From positions 15,043,032-15,107,031 of the forward strand of contig OZ020268.1 in assembly GCA_963971225.1 (NCBI GenBank): 64,000 bases of DNA, in the 5' to 3' direction. Below, one piece after another: positions 61,882-64,000 of this stretch (position 1 is the first letter of the stretch; each line of letters starts with the position of its first letter). This DNA comes from Melieria omissa (Eukaryota > Arthropoda > Insecta > Diptera > Ulidiidae). Below the pieces are notes generated by a model that did no database searches, was not told the origin of the DNA, and worked only from the letters and a program-made list of their open reading frames with translations. Position numbers and translations under genes: made by a program.

Positions 61882-62393
61882 CCCTTTCGACCCCAAATTT
61901 TACCCGGTTATTACTTTTTGGTATCAAATCATGAAACAATTGCCTGAGAAAAGTGCGCATGACATTTGAAGTCGCCACGCCTCTTTGTTACAGTTTTAGA
62001 GCTAGTTTACTTTTGAACAATTTTAGCTTAAAACGGGTTTAATAAATTTTGTATCAATATTTTTTAATTACAGAAAATTTTTTTAATATTTATGGAAAAA
62101 TACAAAATTATCACTTTTTTATTTTATTTAATCATTATTAAAGAAACAGGGGTTTTGATCAAACGCGCCCAATTCGCAGACTTCAATTAGAACACAAACT
62201 TTCACTGATATCGCTGCAAATGATTGGAAATTTGGGTATAACTGTAAAATTTTTGTAATTTGCTTTGAATCAACTTCTAAAAATATTTGTTTGTTGGTGT
62301 CTACTTAAATTAAACCCATAAATCAATAGTAGCTTTTGCAATAAGCTAACAAATAGGTGAAGCTGCTCTCAGGCAACTTTGGGGTCAAAAGGG
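61882..62393. mobile_element. TTAA-flanked MITE, TIR CCCTTTCGACCCC (copy B, uninterrupted)
   Basis: The left end CCCTTTCGACCCCAAATT follows TTAAA (61877-61881) and the right end GGGGTCAAAAGGG is followed by TTAA (62394-62397). It aligns with copy A at 31753-32753 and carries the single TTAA at 62028-62031 where copy A holds a 483-bp insertion. One extra A next to the left TTAA is a small change since insertion. Confidence 0.9.
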
Positions 62394-62397
62394 TTAA

Positions 62398-63176
62398 ACA
62401 AAATTACTGTAGATGAGGATTACACATCATTCTAAGCTTCATTTATGAAGCAATCTACAAAACAATCTGAATCAGTAATTGAAATATAAACAGAAAATTA
62501 CAAGATTACAATATTACAAATGTAGTATCAAAAAAAAATTTGGGATAATTTTGAAATACTTTTGTCATTTATCATTGCTTTGAAATCAACCAATAAAATC
62601 CGCCTTACTTATAACTGCGATGAACCAACGTACAATTCATAAATACATAGAAAACAGTGGTTGCCACTAGAGGTGGGCATTATAACGGAAACCATTTCAA
62701 GTATGCGTGTGTGCTCGCGTCGATGTGTGGGTGAAAGCGACAGTTTTAGTTTCAGTTTTAGATTTGTAAGGTTAGCCCCCACCATGGCTGCTTTTCTTAT
62801 ATGTCTAAAGTCAACTGCTTTGTGTGTTGTTGTTGTTGTTAATATACGTTTGGGTGCACTTGAAAATGTTATTGCATTTTGTTTGTTGCAGTTTCTTTTA
62901 TGTGTGCATTCATAGGAGGATTTTCAACAACTGTTTCATCAAGCTTATCATCATTATCCATAAAACCTAAACAATCAAAATAAACTTATAGAATAATGCG
63001 TAAGCCTTGGCTTGGCATTACTTGACACACTACACAGGAAAATCGTTTGTTGTATCATTTTTAGATGAACAACTTTGGAAGTTCGAGTTGTTCGCTTTCA
63101 TACACAACGCAGCGTTGGCTTTTCTATCTCACTCTAACGCTTGCAAGTGCCGACGGTCACCACCGTTGATCGCAGC
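62398..63176. other. Non-coding DNA downstream of PGAP2
   Basis: Should contain the PGAP2 3' UTR next to 63177, but no clear AATAAA on the minus strand was found within 230 bp. The open frames here are short and without domains. Confidence 0.4.
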
Positions 63177-64000
63177 TTACTCCCACTTTAGGGGCGGCAC
63201 AATGAAGACCTCTTCGATTTTGGCGCGCGGACCCTGCACGATCAGCATAAACTGCGACGGAAAGTCCCAAATGATGGTAAAGTGAAACAGCATGTTTGCA
63301 ATGGCAATCAGATACTCAAAGAAGGCGAACCAACTGAAAGCTATGGGTGTGGCAAAAGTAGCAATTGTTAGAATAGTTTAATTGATTTGTTGTTAGTATT
63401 TTTGCTTACCCAAGTCGTGGCAGTAGAAGCGATGCTTGGCAAAGAAAATCAGCAGCCCAATGGTGCTCAGTATGGACACGGCAAAGAGTATCTTTTTCCA
63501 TTTGAGGGATTCGCGTTGCATTGCCGGAAGCTTAGCGGGATCCTCGAAGAGTATGCCGTGCAGTTTTATGGTGGCCAGCATGTAACACAGCGAACATACC
63601 ATAAACATAATAAATATCTTCTCGTGAATTGCTGTAAATAAGTTAGTTGATTTTTTTATTAATAAAAGCAATACAAATAATTTGTATTATAATAAGAAAT
63701 GGTGATTAAGTCGAGTCAGCTCAGGTGTGGTGAGTGCTTTTCAAAGCACAACAAATGTGTGTAGGAAAGAAAAACGAAAACCCATTCGCCTTAAGTTGAG
63801 TCTACTTAACCTCAAACACCCACTTCAAATATTCTTTCTAATTCAAGTAATGGCATATTTACGATAGTTTTCCCTATTCGAAATGTAGGTGACGCCGCCC
63901 AGCGAGGCAATTTCGATGCAGTTCAAGATCAGAATTAATCTGATCATGATTTCGGCGCGTGGTACAAGCTGCGGCCGCCGCTGCCGCAAGCCGTTCAGCA
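63177..64000 (-). CDS. PGAP2: PGAP2 homologue, 3' part (three exons, 5' end outside window)
   Basis: PGAP2 is a multi-pass Golgi/ER membrane protein of the FRAG1/DRAM/Sfk1 family, needed for fatty-acid remodelling (reacylation) of GPI anchors. Seen: exon 64000-63863 encodes a hydrophobic segment around RLILILNCIEIASLGG and ends in NRENY plus one base before a GT donor. Exon 63631-63410 (IHEKIFIMFMVCSLCYM through KHRFYCHDL) follows a tttacag acceptor. Exon 63340-63177 (FSWFAFFEYLIAIANM, FHFTIIWDFPSQF, ending PPLKWE and TAA) follows an acceptor ending atag. The introns (63862-63632, 231 bp; 63409-63341, 69 bp) keep the frame, and the junctions create P in NYPIHEK and A in HDLAFSW. Four likely membrane segments are visible in about 174 residues. 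The Y-C-H and FEY...NM..H motifs are family hallmarks. Translation start and promoter lie beyond 64000. No convincing polyadenylation signal was found downstream. No disabling lesion is seen, so this is probably a functional gene. Confidence 0.93.

Overview
The window looks like non-coding DNA of an acalyptrate fly, most likely a tephritid fruit fly. This is an inference from several observations. The one recognisable gene, at the right edge, has short dipteran-type introns. CA/TG and CAA/CAG microsatellites are scattered through moderately AT-rich DNA. The transposon load consists of mariner, piggyBac-like, hAT-like and pogo-like elements plus fragments of RNase-H-bearing non-LTR retrotransposons. 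No bacterial-style gene clusters, tRNA, rRNA or CRISPR were seen.

The only host gene I can support is the 3' part of a PGAP2 (FRAG1/DRAM/Sfk1 family) homologue on the minus strand at 63177-64000. It has three exons, two GT-AG introns and a stop codon, and its 5' part lies outside the window. Nearly all other open frames over 60 codons are low-complexity or transposon-derived. The remaining ~63 kb is intergenic or intronic sequence carrying layered insertions.

Layout: 0.3-2.5 kb, three broken non-LTR retrotransposon tails in opposite orientations; 4.3-5.0 kb, a TTAA-flanked MITE; 7.3-8.6 kb, a dead DD37E Tc1/mariner-type element invaded by a non-LTR fragment and a solo LTR; 11.6-14.3 kb, a tandem duplication, a hAT-like remnant, an internally deleted mariner and one copy of a repeat that recurs inverted at 16.0-16.8 kb and inside a hAT element at 35.0-36.6 kb; 18.9-19.6 kb, a MITE with piggyBac-like ends; 19.8-20.1 kb, a weak non-LTR fragment; 23.2-24.9 kb, a small MITE and a ~372-bp tandem array; 26.8-28.8 kb, a GC-richer stretch; 30.5-31.0 kb, a hAT-like MITE; 31.7-32.8 kb, a MITE nested in a MITE; 39.4-40.4 kb, a large (AAAAT)n array; 43.5-45.9 kb, a dead mariner inside a TTAA-type element; 48.7-48.95 kb, a TGTGACA-rich array ending in a 33-bp-stem hairpin; 49.6-50.5 kb, a hAT element; 52.6-53.3 kb, a pogo-like MITE; 54.9-55.6 kb, a hAT MITE inside a TTAA MITE; 57.5-58.8 kb and 61.4-62.4 kb, further MITEs; then PGAP2.

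The clearest result is structural. Many elements can be delimited to the base by target-site duplications (8 bp for hAT, TTAA for piggyBac-like, TA for mariner/pogo). In two cases a related copy elsewhere in the window supplies the empty insertion site. Coding assignments other than PGAP2 are to transposon families, and all those copies are broken. I saw no evidence for a novel multi-gene system.
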